Source of the DNA: Chlamydomonas reinhardtii
Taxonomy: Eukaryota; Chlorophyta; Chlorophyceae; Chlamydomonadales; Chlamydomonadaceae
DNA: 64,000 nucleotides
Direction of reading: 5' to 3'
Assembly: GCF_000002595.2 (NCBI RefSeq)
Contig: NC_057015.1
Coordinates: forward strand, 6,443,591-6,507,590
Position numbers and translations under genes: made by a program. The number at the start of each line of letters is the position of its first letter. Positions within the stretch are counted from its first letter, which is position 1. Below the pieces are notes generated by a model. The model did no database searches and was not told the origin of the DNA. It saw only the letters and a list, made by a program, of their open reading frames with translations. This document shows positions 37,686 through 47,980 of this stretch, one piece after another.

Positions 37686-39518
37686 CAGCACGGGGCAGCA
37701 GCAGAGGCCCCGCAGCTGCAGGTGAGCAGGAGGCAGCAACGCATGCATGTGCGCCTTGGCGAGCTGCAGGCACACGCGCTCATTCTGCGCGTTGCATCGG
37801 ACAATTCCCAGGACCAGGCAAGTGCTGAAGTGCCCGGTGCACACCACACTCATTTGGCCGGACTCACAGACACGTGTCGGCCTGCGATGCTTCCTCAAGC
37901 CCAACCCCAAGCTTGCGCCTCGCCCCCCGCCCACGACAGCATTCGCGGCGCCAGTGGCAGTGCAGCGGCGGCGCCCTCCAGCAGCCAGGCCCCGACGCTG
38001 CCCGAGCTGCGTGTGCTGCTAGGCGCGGAGGAGGAGCTGCCCGCAGCCCATGCCGTCATCCAGTTTGCACGGGGCGGGTGGAGCTGGGCAGCATGACCGA
38101 TTGACCGCAATGAAGCGCTGCAGATGCGGCAGCAAGTAACTTACCTGCGTATACTAATGACTGTGTTCGTTCACGCGTGCTTGGCTGCGCTGTCCGAGAG
38201 GCTGGTCGGCATAGGCAGCAGCAGTAGCAGCGGCGGCGCCGGCAGTAGCAGCGGTGCCAGACCTCCCGTACGCGAGCTGTATGTCTGCGCCCAGCCACCT
38301 GTGGCCGGATAGATCCCGGCTGCGACGCGGGCTTTGCGGTGCTGCTGGCGGTTGCCAACCGGCGGATAGCAGTGTGGAGAGACGCTGCTTCACGTCTGCG
38401 ATACGGTACGGATGTAACGGATGTCGTGCTGTGAGTATCAAGGGCCTGCACAGTAGGCGCGAGGTACGTTTTCTGGCCTGACTTACACATGACAAGCCAC
38501 GTGAAGGTTCGGATGACTAACCAGGCAGCAGGTCTCAGACGTACTTACCGTAGGCTTGTTATCAAGGGTGCCCTCACTGGGGTGCCCTGGTTGTGGGTGC
38601 GGCGATCCTGTGCGCCGCGCCGTGAAACGTACACTGCATTTGTCCAGCTCGACAAGCACGTAAGCCCGGGAGCTCAAAAGCTATCACTGCAGACCTCTTG
38701 CTGGCTGTGCCGGCTTGCATTGTCTTAGGCCGCACAACAGGAAGCAGTAGGGTAGGCCACTGCAAGGCTTGGAAGGCTTGACAGGTAAGATAGAGCTGAA
38801 GCTGCCTGAGGTTGCATAAGGGCCATCACGCGTGTAGGCCCTGTGCGGCTGTACGGCTTGTACTGGCTTCAGTGGCTTGTACCCGCATTCCTGCGAGTGG
38901 GAGGCACACACGTCCACTACGCCACAGACAGAGGTACTTTGTTGCGTACCATACCGACTCGGCATCTGCGTGCTAGGCTGCTAGCCGACGTCAACACTAC
39001 AAAGCAGACGTGCCGCTTCAATAGTGCAACCGTCGCCACGCTGGCACGCGCACCGTGTTTCTGGGGGTACGTCCACATACCGCGTGTCCACATTGTAACA
39101 TCCGCCGTGAGGGCCTCACCACCTGCCGCACAACCGTCGCACTGACCCTATCTTACTGTACCAGAGGCGCACGATGGGCAGTGCCCTGCCACCGCCTCCG
39201 CTTCAGCGCCGTCAGACTGCCCTTCCGCAGCAGGCCGCAACACCCGCCCGCTGTGCGGCCACACGCACAACTAGAAACCCCGTGCTCCGAGGTGGACCTC
39301 CATCTAGGCCCAGGCTGCATTCCAAGCTCACCCTCGCCGCTTGCCCTCTCCAACCAGCATGCATTTCACACACTGGCGCACCACATGCCAACGCCGCTTG
39401 CTCCAAGCACCAGCCACGCGCCAGGCCCATCGCCTTCCCGCCATGAAGCACCGCAATGCCTACGCGAATGCAGCCGCCGCGTTCCGGTACGCTGCACGCC
39501 ACCCAAAGCCGCTGCCCA

Positions 39519-39565
39519 CCTCCACAGCCTCCACAGCCTCCGCAGCCTCCACAGCCTCCGCAGCC
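39519..39565 (+). repeat. 9-bp tandem repeat CCTCCACAG/CCTCCGCAG
   Basis: About five units directly after the RPC8 stop, in its presumed 3' UTR (GGAGGCTGT/GGAGGCTGC on the minus strand). Confidence 0.9.
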
Positions 39566-39598
39566 GCGCCAGCTGCACGTGCTTCACGTGCTGCTGCG

Positions 39599-41426
39599 TC
39601 ACCCCGCCCACCAGGACGTGCAGCCCAGGCCGTCGCCGTTGATGTCGCCCACCACCACCATGGGGCTGAAGGGCTTGGCGGCGGTGCCCAGCAGCTTGTC
39701 GTCACCTGCGCCGGCCGCCATAGGGGGGTAGCCGTCCAACAAAGGTTTGTATGTAACATGGGTGTGTTTTTGCTTCGTGTTGGACAGGAAGCGCTAAGAC
39801 CGTGTGTTGTCCTATGGCGGTGCGGTGGCTGTACGTGAGAGAATGAGTATAGAAGCAGACAGGCGGGGGCAGGAGAGAGCGCGTTGCGCGAGTGCAAGGG
39901 CGAGGCGGCACGCAACACGGTTGGGTGTCTACGCGAGCGGCCCCCATAAGCGTGCCGCGCCGCACACCTGTCGCGTTGGCCAGCTGGATGGGTGTGGGCG
40001 GCGAGTTGAACTTTACGCTGTGCACACGGAAGCGAATGGGCTCCTGCGGTGTGTGTGGGGGCGGGGGGGGGGAGGACAACCATGGACACCCTGCAGGCGA
40101 ATTGCCAGGCGGACCGCTGCCCACCGTGTAGCCCTCAACACGGAAACGCAACATTGCATCCATGCCTCTACTCCAGCTTTGACAACGCAGCTTGCCACGC
40201 CCGCCCTTCCCATCTACCCCTCCCGCGTAAGCCTCAACCAATGCCGCGCCCCGCGCCTGCCTCCGCACCCCGCGCCCGCCTCCGCCTCCGCCTCTGCCCC
40301 GCACCCCACACCCGCCTCCGCCCCCGCCTCCGCCCCCGCCTCCGCCCCCGCCTCCGCCCCCGCCTCCGCCCCCGCACCTGCAAGTCCATGTACATGTCGT
40401 TGCCGTCGAACTTCCACACCCACAGCCGCTCGGCCTCGTCATAGAAGGACGGGTCCTGAACATGTGAGCGCCAGTGGCAGCGGCGGTGGCAAGGGTGAGG
40501 AGGGCGGGCGGAGCCTGGTAGGGGCTGAGGAGGGCTTTGCAGGGCTGCTCGCGCAAGGCCACCGCAGCGGCCATCCCCGTTGACCCACACCGCTACAGCT
40601 CCCATCTGTCCGTGCATGTGTCCACAGCTGATAGCGGTATCCGCTGCGATTCGCCACTTACACCCGCCGCCCATAGGGACCATCACTAACGCTCGCGGTC
40701 CTTCCAGCCGTTTCCCAAACTGTATCACCAGCCTCTAGTACAGTAGTACGGTACGCCTCCTCCAGTCATCAACCGTGCCCGTTCTCTCCCAAAGGTTGCG
40801 TGTCCGCAAACACCCACCTGCAGCGCGTGCTCGGGAATGAGGATGTCATCGAAGAAGTCCAGCGAGATGCGCAGCCCCTCCCTGTCGTGAGTGACGCACA
40901 GGGTGGTGCTGATCGTGACGCATCAAACAGGGCAGGCCGCGGATGCCCACGCATCTGTTCTAAAGCGCGTGTCAACTCCCATTACTCATGACGGGCAGAC
41001 ACACCGCGCTCGCAATACCGCGGTGCTGCTCGAATGCTGAATGGACACGCCCTTCCCGCCTGCCCCGCCCCATACCCATCTTAGTTCTCTCCCAACCCCC
41101 CGCCAAGTTTTCCCGCGCAGCCGCATCCCTGCCCCCGGCGCACACCTTGAACATGATTTGAGCTTCCCCACGATAATCTCGCCAATGAAGGGGCGAAAGA
41201 CAACCAACCTAAATTGCACCGTGAAGAAAGCTGCGCCGTCGTTCGGATACACGAAGCCGCCCTCTATGTTTGTGACGTCGTAAATTGATACCACTAAGCC
41301 CAGGTTCGGGATAACTTTGTCGACGAAGCGCTGCTCTATGACCTGCGTGACGGCGTCGAGGGGCGCCTTTGTCAAGTCCGCTGGCTGCACGCGAATTTGG
41401 TCTTCAATCTGCGTTATAATAAACAT
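39599..41426 (-). CDS. RPC8: RNA polymerase III subunit RPC8 (RPB7-like, Rpc25/POLR3H)
   Basis: Five exons close in phase: 41426-41146, 40881-40818, 40455-40378, 40043-39968 and 39705-39599; 201 residues against 204 in human. The N-terminal RPB7-like half reads MFIITQIEDQIRVQPADLTK, NLGLVVSIYDV, GGFVYPNDGAAFFTVQFRLV and VFRPFIGEIIVGK. The OB-fold half has LRISLDFFDDILIPEHALQ, AERLWVWKFDGNDMYMDLQ and EPIRFRVHSV, ending GDINGDGLGCTSWWAG, the family's closing Gly-Leu-x-x-x-Ser-Trp-Trp. RPC8 pairs with RPC9 as the Pol III stalk and helps initiation at tRNA and 5S genes. The start is the first ATG at the conserved Met-Phe. Introns contain short tandem repeats. Confidence 0.95.
40313..40373 (+). 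repeat. 12-bp tandem repeat CGCCTCCGCCCC
   Basis: About five copies directly after an RPC8 donor (exon 3 ends at 40378 on the minus strand), so the intron begins with a GGGGCGGAGGCG array on the coding strand. Confidence 0.93.
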
Positions 41427-42975
41427 GTTACGACCATAACCGAACAGTATTTGAAAGAACTGAGGAAGTTAGGCCTAGTTTGAAGCGATTTCTCGCTGAT
41501 GTGTGTGACGAGCTCTGTTCTGTGCTTCTGGGCGACAGTCTACTTGGCGACGGTGCATTTACACTAACTCTGAAACACCTACCGCTACGCAGTACTCCGG
41601 CTTGCCCCTCCCCCCTCAGGGCGCTCCATGCCGTGCGCCCCGGAATGCGGTGTGGGGATGGACTGGCGGATGGCAGAAGTATCATATAGGTCTGCTGGGG
41701 GCTGCGAGCAGCCATACTACCGGTCATGATATGATATTGCCTTCGGTAGCTCAGGGCGCCGCGGGATGGGGGTGGGTAAGTGAGCGGGGATGGGGGCTCG
41801 GACTCAGCGGGGGCACGGACTCAGGGCGTGGAAGCCAGCGAGAAGCGGGCGAGAGTAACGCCGATGTGCCGGGTGATGTGCGAGCAGAATACAGAACGCG
41901 GCATTCGTCATTACGGGGAAACTAAAACAGATAGCGCCAACCTTTTGCGCCTCGCGCTTTCGCGCGCAATTTCCGGGATCCTCCAACGCGCCGATTCCTC
42001 CGTCTTGCGTCCTTCCGTGCCGTGAGCCTTGATTATCGATACAATTTGTGATATATTGTATGTTGCGCTGGAGCTCTAATGCAAACGCTGCGCTTGTGCG
42101 TTTACCCCGCTAAGGCATAGGGCTTGCGTTTTCATAATGTTACGCTTTGCAATACATACATAGAAAGGCGCATTATTTGCACGACAAATTTCGCTGCGCT
42201 CGGGTTTCAAGGTTATAACTCAAGTCAAAACTGGAATAACCGGGAGGGCCCCCCGCGGCGAGCTCGATGCGACCGCAATGGCTATTGCCCCTCCCCCTTC
42301 GGGGGAAGGGGCAAGCCAACACGGCAGTGGGGCTTGGACCTCAATGATGAGAAGTTGGCCGATGCCCAAACCGTGTCGTAGCACCTTCCCCGTCAAAGTT
42401 CCGCGGCACGGCGCCTTCAATATGTCACAACCCAACACAACCATCGCCACGTTATCACAGGTTCGCACATGAACCCACCACTTGAGCCGTCTACCGTTTG
42501 CCCTTTACTGCGTTCTGGCACATGGTCCATGGCAACACAACCAGTATTCCCTTAGTCCACAAGGTCCGAGCCTCTACGTGCTCTTAGAGATCTTCCATTT
42601 CTGCACTCGTTTCTCTGCGCGACAGGGGCTGACGGCCTGCGCATACCCTTTATGTATAGCCACCTTCATGGGGCCACCATCACTGTTGCTACGGTAGACG
42701 AGAGCCACATGCCATTTCAGCGCTCTCGCTTTGATTCGCACGTCCTGCTAGTCACCTCTAGTGCCCCACCTGGAAGATAAAACGAGCTCTCATCCGAAAG
42801 ATCTTGCACGCCCGCATTCGACAACACACCTTGTTTTCGATAACACGCCCGGGCATACCGCATCCTCGCACACGTCCACCCCAGCCCCCCATCACCGCAC
42901 CACCAACAGGCCTCCCACGCCCCCACCCCACCAACCCCTAGAGCAGCACCCACACACCCTCGCTCCTGCACGCTC
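41427..42975. other. RPC8 promoter and 3' flank of EPT1
   Basis: 1.55 kb with locally AT-rich sequence (about 42020-42200). No gene seen. I found no minus-strand TGTAA for EPT1 here. Confidence 0.45.
42287..42312. other. Short inverted repeat (hairpin)
   Basis: GCCCCTCCCCC and its near-complement GGGGGAAGGGGC flank TTC, giving a strong stem with one bulged base. It could form in the EPT1 3' UTR if that transcript extends 0.7 kb. Confidence 0.7.
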
Positions 42976-45554
42976 TCACGCGCGCTTGGGCGTGATGGTG
43001 AGGCACTTTATCCCCAGGTAGGCACACACCTGGTCCACAATGGTCGTGACGTACACCAGGTAGTACACAATCATGGCGCCCGCCAGCGTGGCCGCCGTGG
43101 CCCGCGCGTCCACCAGCTGCAGCACGCTGTTGGCGGCGGCCACCGTCAGCACCGCCAGCGGCAGCAGCGGCGACCTGAAGGGCTCCTTGCACATGTGGTC
43201 CATGATGAGCTGCGTGGCCACGATGGCGTACACCAGCCCGTACAGCAGCCCCGCCAGCCTGTGGTGGTGGTGGTGGTGGTGGTAGTGGGGTGTGTGGGCA
43301 GTCGGCGATGAGCGGTGGGCAGGGAGCGGTGGGCCAATAAGGCGTACGGACAGGCCGCGGACTGAGGCATTGATATTGTCCTACTCACGGCCCCGTCAAC
43401 CGGCTAACTGCCACGAACTCAGACAAAAACCAACCCTGCGACCCCCACACCCAGCCTCCAGGCCCCACCACGACACCAGACCCCCAGGCCGCGCCCACGT
43501 GATGCGGGAGCCGGCGCGTCTCCCACCTGGCCTGCCCCGGCTGCAGCTTGTTGTCGGCCAGGTACACGGCCCCCAGGAAGATGAGCGCCGCGCCCGAGGC
43601 CAGGTGCGTCAGCCGGGAGGCGTTGCCCAGCTCCTTGTGACCGCGCTCCTGCGGGCAGGCGGGCGGGAACGCAGTGGGGCGTGTGTGAGCGGGTGAGTCG
43701 GGTGGGGGCGTGAATCGGGTGGGCAGGCGAACTGGGCAGGTTGGCATACGCAAGGCGGTGAGCCGCGGTCAAGCCTGGTCGGCTGCTGTGGGTGCACGTG
43801 CCTACTGCTATACCGACCGCTCCTGTGCCGCACGTAAGTTGAGTCGCGACCCAGGCCGCGCGCCGTTGACACAGCGCTTGACACAGCGCCACCCCCACAC
43901 CATACCGTACAGCACCGCACCCGTCCGGCCCCGGCGGTCGCCCTCACTCACCGCCTCAGGCAGCATGGTCCAGTGCCGTGAGAACACGCGGTACAGCTGG
44001 CCGTAGTTCTGGATGAGCGCGATGCACATGGCGAACACGATGAACGCGTGCTTCACAGCTGCGGGGCGGGCCGGGCCGACGGAAACGCGCGAGAGAAGAG
44101 GGCAGGGTCAGCTGCTGAGGCGCAGTGAGTACAAGGCCATACCGGTACCAAGAGTCACAATGCACGTAGTATTCCCGGCGCTACCTGCATGGCTCACCGC
44201 CCAGCTTCAGCCCTCCCGCCACGCCACGCCCCCATCCCACGCGAGCCTGCCCTGCCGCCCACGTGCTCTCGCGCGCTCACATGTGTCCCACGGAAACACG
44301 GGCACGATGGAGCGCATGGGCGTGTCCCACATGGCCGGCCCGAAGGTGCCGGTGATGAAGGTGACCAGCGCCAGTACGTAGTTGGCCTCCAGGATGCCGA
44401 AGTTGCCGTCGCCGTACATGAGCACGCCCGTGTGGTACTCCTCCCAGTGGCTCACCCACCAGGGCAGATACACCTGTGGATTTGCAAGTGTGTGTGGCGA
44501 GGGTTGGGTGGGATTGGGGGGGAGAGGGAAAGAGAGGTATGTTGGGATGCGGTGGGTGCGCCCCCGGTCACCTGTGGCCCTCAACACGAGAATTCCACTC
44601 CTACGCGACGCAGCTTGGGTTCTACCGTATCTTACTGGGCCGCTCCATCCAGCTCGTCCCAGTGCAGCACACGCAGCACCTCGGCACCGCCTCCCACCAA
44701 CAAACACCGCGCGCTGCATCGCTCCATCCTCCTCCCCCTCCCTCTCCCTAGTTCCGCAGTGCCCCAGTGCCCCCCCCTCACCCACCGACATGGCCGCCAC
44801 GCTGGCGAACACGGACGGCGGCTCCGCCAGCGAGGCCTGCACCAGCGACAGCATCACGTGCAGCGCGACGGCGTCGCAGCCGTGGTCGAACAGCTGCCCC
44901 AGGGGACTGCTGGTGCCGGTGCGCCGCGCCTGCTTGCCGTCGATGCAGTCCAGGTTGGTGTAAACCAGAATGGACACGCCCGCGAAGAAGTAGGGCCAGC
45001 GCGGGCCCTCACCTGGTCATGTTTTTTTTGGGGGGGGGGACAGCGGGAGGTATTGGCGACGGTGGGAGAAAGGATGCGACAAGGCAGGCTGCGCAAAACC
45101 CGCACGCGGTGGCAGGGCCCTCCCGGTGCCGCCTCTTGCACGTGCAGCCCTACGGCGTGGCCCACAGGCTGCTGCAGCATCCCCATCCCACCTGTGTACT
45201 CCGGGAGATAGTACCACATAGTGCCATACGCGATGAACGTCACTATGAGGCCCACTAGCGTGATGAGGTTCGGCGCCAGCCACATCGGCAGCTGGGCAGT
45301 CAACCCTGTGAGGCGCGCCACACAAGGCTAAGTGCTAAATCAGAGATATCTAGGTGTGAGGGGTCACGGAGATTGCAGGGCCCTATCAAAACGCCGCGGG
45401 TGACGGCGGGATGCTGATCCTCCCGATGCCCGCCAGACTGCATCTCACAGTTCCAAAAGGGAGTATGCGCGTGGTCCAGCCATGTGTAGCCGCCTGGCTT
45501 GTATACATAGTTCTTCAAGCCCTCCAGGGCGCGAGGCGACAGGACCTTGACCAT
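42976..45554 (-). CDS. EPT1: Aminoalcohol phosphotransferase (CDP-ethanolamine:diacylglycerol, EPT1/AAPT family)
   Basis: Seven exons close in phase: 45554-45449, 45305-45192, 45012-44786, 44473-44281, 44058-43952, 43648-43527 and 43258-42976; 383 residues, the usual size. The CDP-alcohol phosphotransferase signature is complete at about 98-120: D98-G-x2-A-R-x8-G112-x3-D116-x3-D120 (CIDGKQARRTGTSSPLGQLF then DHGCD). It is preceded by PFWNWLTAQLPMWLAPNLIT and followed by about seven hydrophobic segments, with LPWWVSHWEEYHTGVL and GNFGILEANY typical of the eukaryotic EPT/CPT group. The reaction makes phosphatidylethanolamine in the ER from CDP-ethanolamine and diacylglycerol. C. reinhardtii lacks phosphatidylcholine, so ethanolamine is the expected substrate. 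The open frame extends upstream to 45629; I chose the Met before VKVLSPRALEGLKNY. Confidence 0.93.
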
Positions 45555-46060
45555 TTCTGCCTGGAGTTCTAGCTCTCGCTTTATTGTATTTTTAAACCAT
45601 TGATATTCAAAACTTTGCCCTAATCGCAAAGTAGGACGGACCAGTCTGCACGGCGGAACAAAGTTTAGTTCAAGGCGGGAGTTCTCGAGCTGGTAGCAAA
45701 GTATTGGTATTTGAGGGGATACTAGTTATCTTACGCACCACAGAAAGATATATCCAATGACGTCAGTTTGCGGGTCTTGCAGCGCCGCGATCAGCTGCTG
45801 CCATCAGCTGCCACACGTCCCACCCCCTCAAATACCGCCTTCCGCTTCCTTCCTCCCGCCCCTTCATCCTTCGCATCGGCCTTCGGTTGTAAGGCCCAGT
45901 CGTCGATCAAAGTATCGTAGTCTGTCTGCATCTGCTTTTCTCCACAACAGCTGCAGCTTAATGAAAGCTGGTCGGGTAGTTGGGTCGTTCGGCTGTCTTG
46001 ACCCCTGCAGCATGCTGGACCTTAGTGCTGCGCGCACGGCCTTGCCAGGCCTTGCTTCCC

Positions 46061-46140
46061 TGCCTCAGCCCATACTACCCTGCCTCAGCCCATAATACCT
46101 TGCCTCAGCCCATACTACCGTGCCCCAGCCCATACTAGCC
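46061..46140 (+). repeat. 20-bp tandem repeat, four copies
   Basis: The unit TGCCTCAGCCCATACTACCC is repeated four times without gaps, with one or two changes in copies 2-4. Confidence 0.95.
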
Positions 46141-46300
46141 TGGACCCAACACACCCGCTGCTGCTGCGAGACGGCAACAAACTACCCGATGCCGGAATGC
46201 CAAGCCCAGCTGATCACTGCACAGCCAGCCACCCCTGCTGCACAAAGGTCTTGCCGCATGACGGCATCAAAACCAAGCTTGCCGTCCTCAGCCGCCATCC

Positions 46301-46560
46301 TTATCCGACTACGGAGCCGTATCTGTGCCTCAGACAATGTGACGGTATGCTCCCTCGTAGCTGCCGCATTGCTAGGTTGCCCTCCTTTCTTGCAAAGCCC
46401 ACGTCAATCTCAGCGCCAGTCCTCAGCAACAAACCGCACTGGTCAGCAGCCGTGTGATGCCGAATCAGGGGCACCAAGTATGCCGCATGCGCCCATCTTA
46501 GACAACCCAGACTGACTACCGGCGCCGGCAGCAATGGCCGTCGCGCCCTCGTGCCTCGCC
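46301..46560 (-). pseudogene. Possible ankyrin-repeat relic
   Basis: On the minus strand one frame reads HEGATAIAAG and a neighbouring frame reads IRHHTAADQCGLLLRTGAEI followed by Asp-Val. These look like pieces of ankyrin repeats (Gly-Ala-Thr-Ala..., then Leu-Leu-x-x-Gly-Ala-x-Ile/Val-Asp). No single frame carries both, and no start or splice signals frame them, so I read it as a decayed fragment. It could be chance similarity. Confidence 0.3.
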
Positions 46561-47980
46561 TCCTGACATAGCACAGAGGGGACCGCACTGTTGCAGCCAC
46601 GAGCACAGCCTGAGGCAGTCAGTCAGCCTGACAGTCGCTTTGCACCACGATACACTCCTAGCCAGCGCTACCCTTCCTTCTCCTTTGTAACCACTCTCCC
46701 AATACCGGCTCCGCTCCAGCACACGAGCCGGGGTTGTGCTCAAGTGCGGCTGGCTGCCAGAGAACCTGGCGCCGGCATCCAAGACTTGGCACTCATGCCG
46801 ACATCCTACCAGTCACAATCAAGCCGTCTGCCTGCATCGTCCTGCGTTGCGCTGTTCCCCGCCTCTTTTGCATCTGATCGTCCTCTTGACTCGGTGGAGC
46901 CACCCTAAGGCGGCACAGCACGTGCGCCAACCAGGGTGGGGCGGCTCTCACGGCACAAACTAGAGCCACCAGTAGCTGGTGCCGCGCTTAAACCGCACAG
47001 AGTCTAGCGTCGCCATGACCGACATCCCCAGCGAACGCGATTCTAATGCGCTGATGCACATTACTCCGCGGGAGCGGCGCCAGGCGCTGCGCTTTGAGAC
47101 CGTGCGTTCCGTGTGGCCGGCGTGCTCAAGCTGCGCAGGTACGTCTAGGTCTGTGGCCCGCTATGCCAGTGTTAGCAGTCCTCGTCGTCACCTACGTGTA
47201 TGATGTGAGAATTAGGACGCAGAACAGAATGGATGAAAGTAAGGCTGCACAACAGCAACAGCACCTGACCGCAGCAGCGCCCAGGCGTTGATTTGGCTCT
47301 CGCGCCGGCACGCTGCGATGTCGTGGGCACCTCCGGAATACCATGCGCTTGCGCATAAACTCATAGCGCAACGCACCGGCTGAGTGCCATAGATTCAAGC
47401 AGGTCCACGCATGAAGCCGGTTGCGTGCCAGGGCTTCCGTGTCAGCTACAGCCGCCGACGTTGGCCTTGCCAGCAGCCTGTCAGCGTCACGTGGCGGTGA
47501 CAGGGTGTACGACGCTGCGACTTGGGTGCAAGTGGTAATTAGCTATAGCGTCTTGCACATTCAAGCGTGCCTCTATCCGCGCTCTGCGGCGCACACACCC
47601 GTGGCAGGCCTGGCTGTCCGTGCCGAACTCCCTGACGCCAGGGCCCGCCCCCCCTCGCCCCAGCCGAGGGCCTCCATTCAGGAGGCTGCCGCAAGCGAGA
47701 GTTGCTCTGGCAGCTCCGCTAGTAGCTGTTTGGGTGCGGAAAAGCAGGCATGCACCCCGCAACGCAACTGCAGACATGGCTTGTGAGAGTCCCTACGGTT
47801 GTGACTTTGATATGATAAGAGCACATTAGATACGTGGGAGTTGACTTACAGCTTGGCAGCGAGCCGCTGCGATGCTCTGGTTCCCCATTCGCACCGCGCC
47901 GACCAGTCAGTGTCTCCTTGACATAACTTTCTCCATTATAAACGCGTACATGAGCTGTCAATTTCTTAAGCTGATAGAAA

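Larger units (their letters stand above)
37289..39598. other. Convergent region between frataxin and RPC8; unassigned open frames
   Basis: Frataxin's 3' UTR probably ends near 37.7 kb. A plus-strand frame at about 37.9-38.1 kb (TLPELRVLLGAEEELPAAHA) and another at about 38.30-38.43 kb (GFAVLLAVANRRIAVWRD) that ends at a GTGAGT donor look exon-like, but I could not link them into a gene or recognise a family. A minus-strand TGTAA at 38483-38487 could serve RPC8. Confidence 0.35.
45555..47980. other. 2.4 kb between EPT1 and UTP5 with repeat and relic sequence
   Basis: Holds the divergent promoters of EPT1 (minus) and UTP5 (plus). Between them lie a 20-bp minisatellite and an ankyrin-like relic. 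A plus frame at about 47015-47142 (MTDIPSERDSNALMHITPRE) that ends before a GTACGT donor is exon-like but unassigned. Confidence 0.45.
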
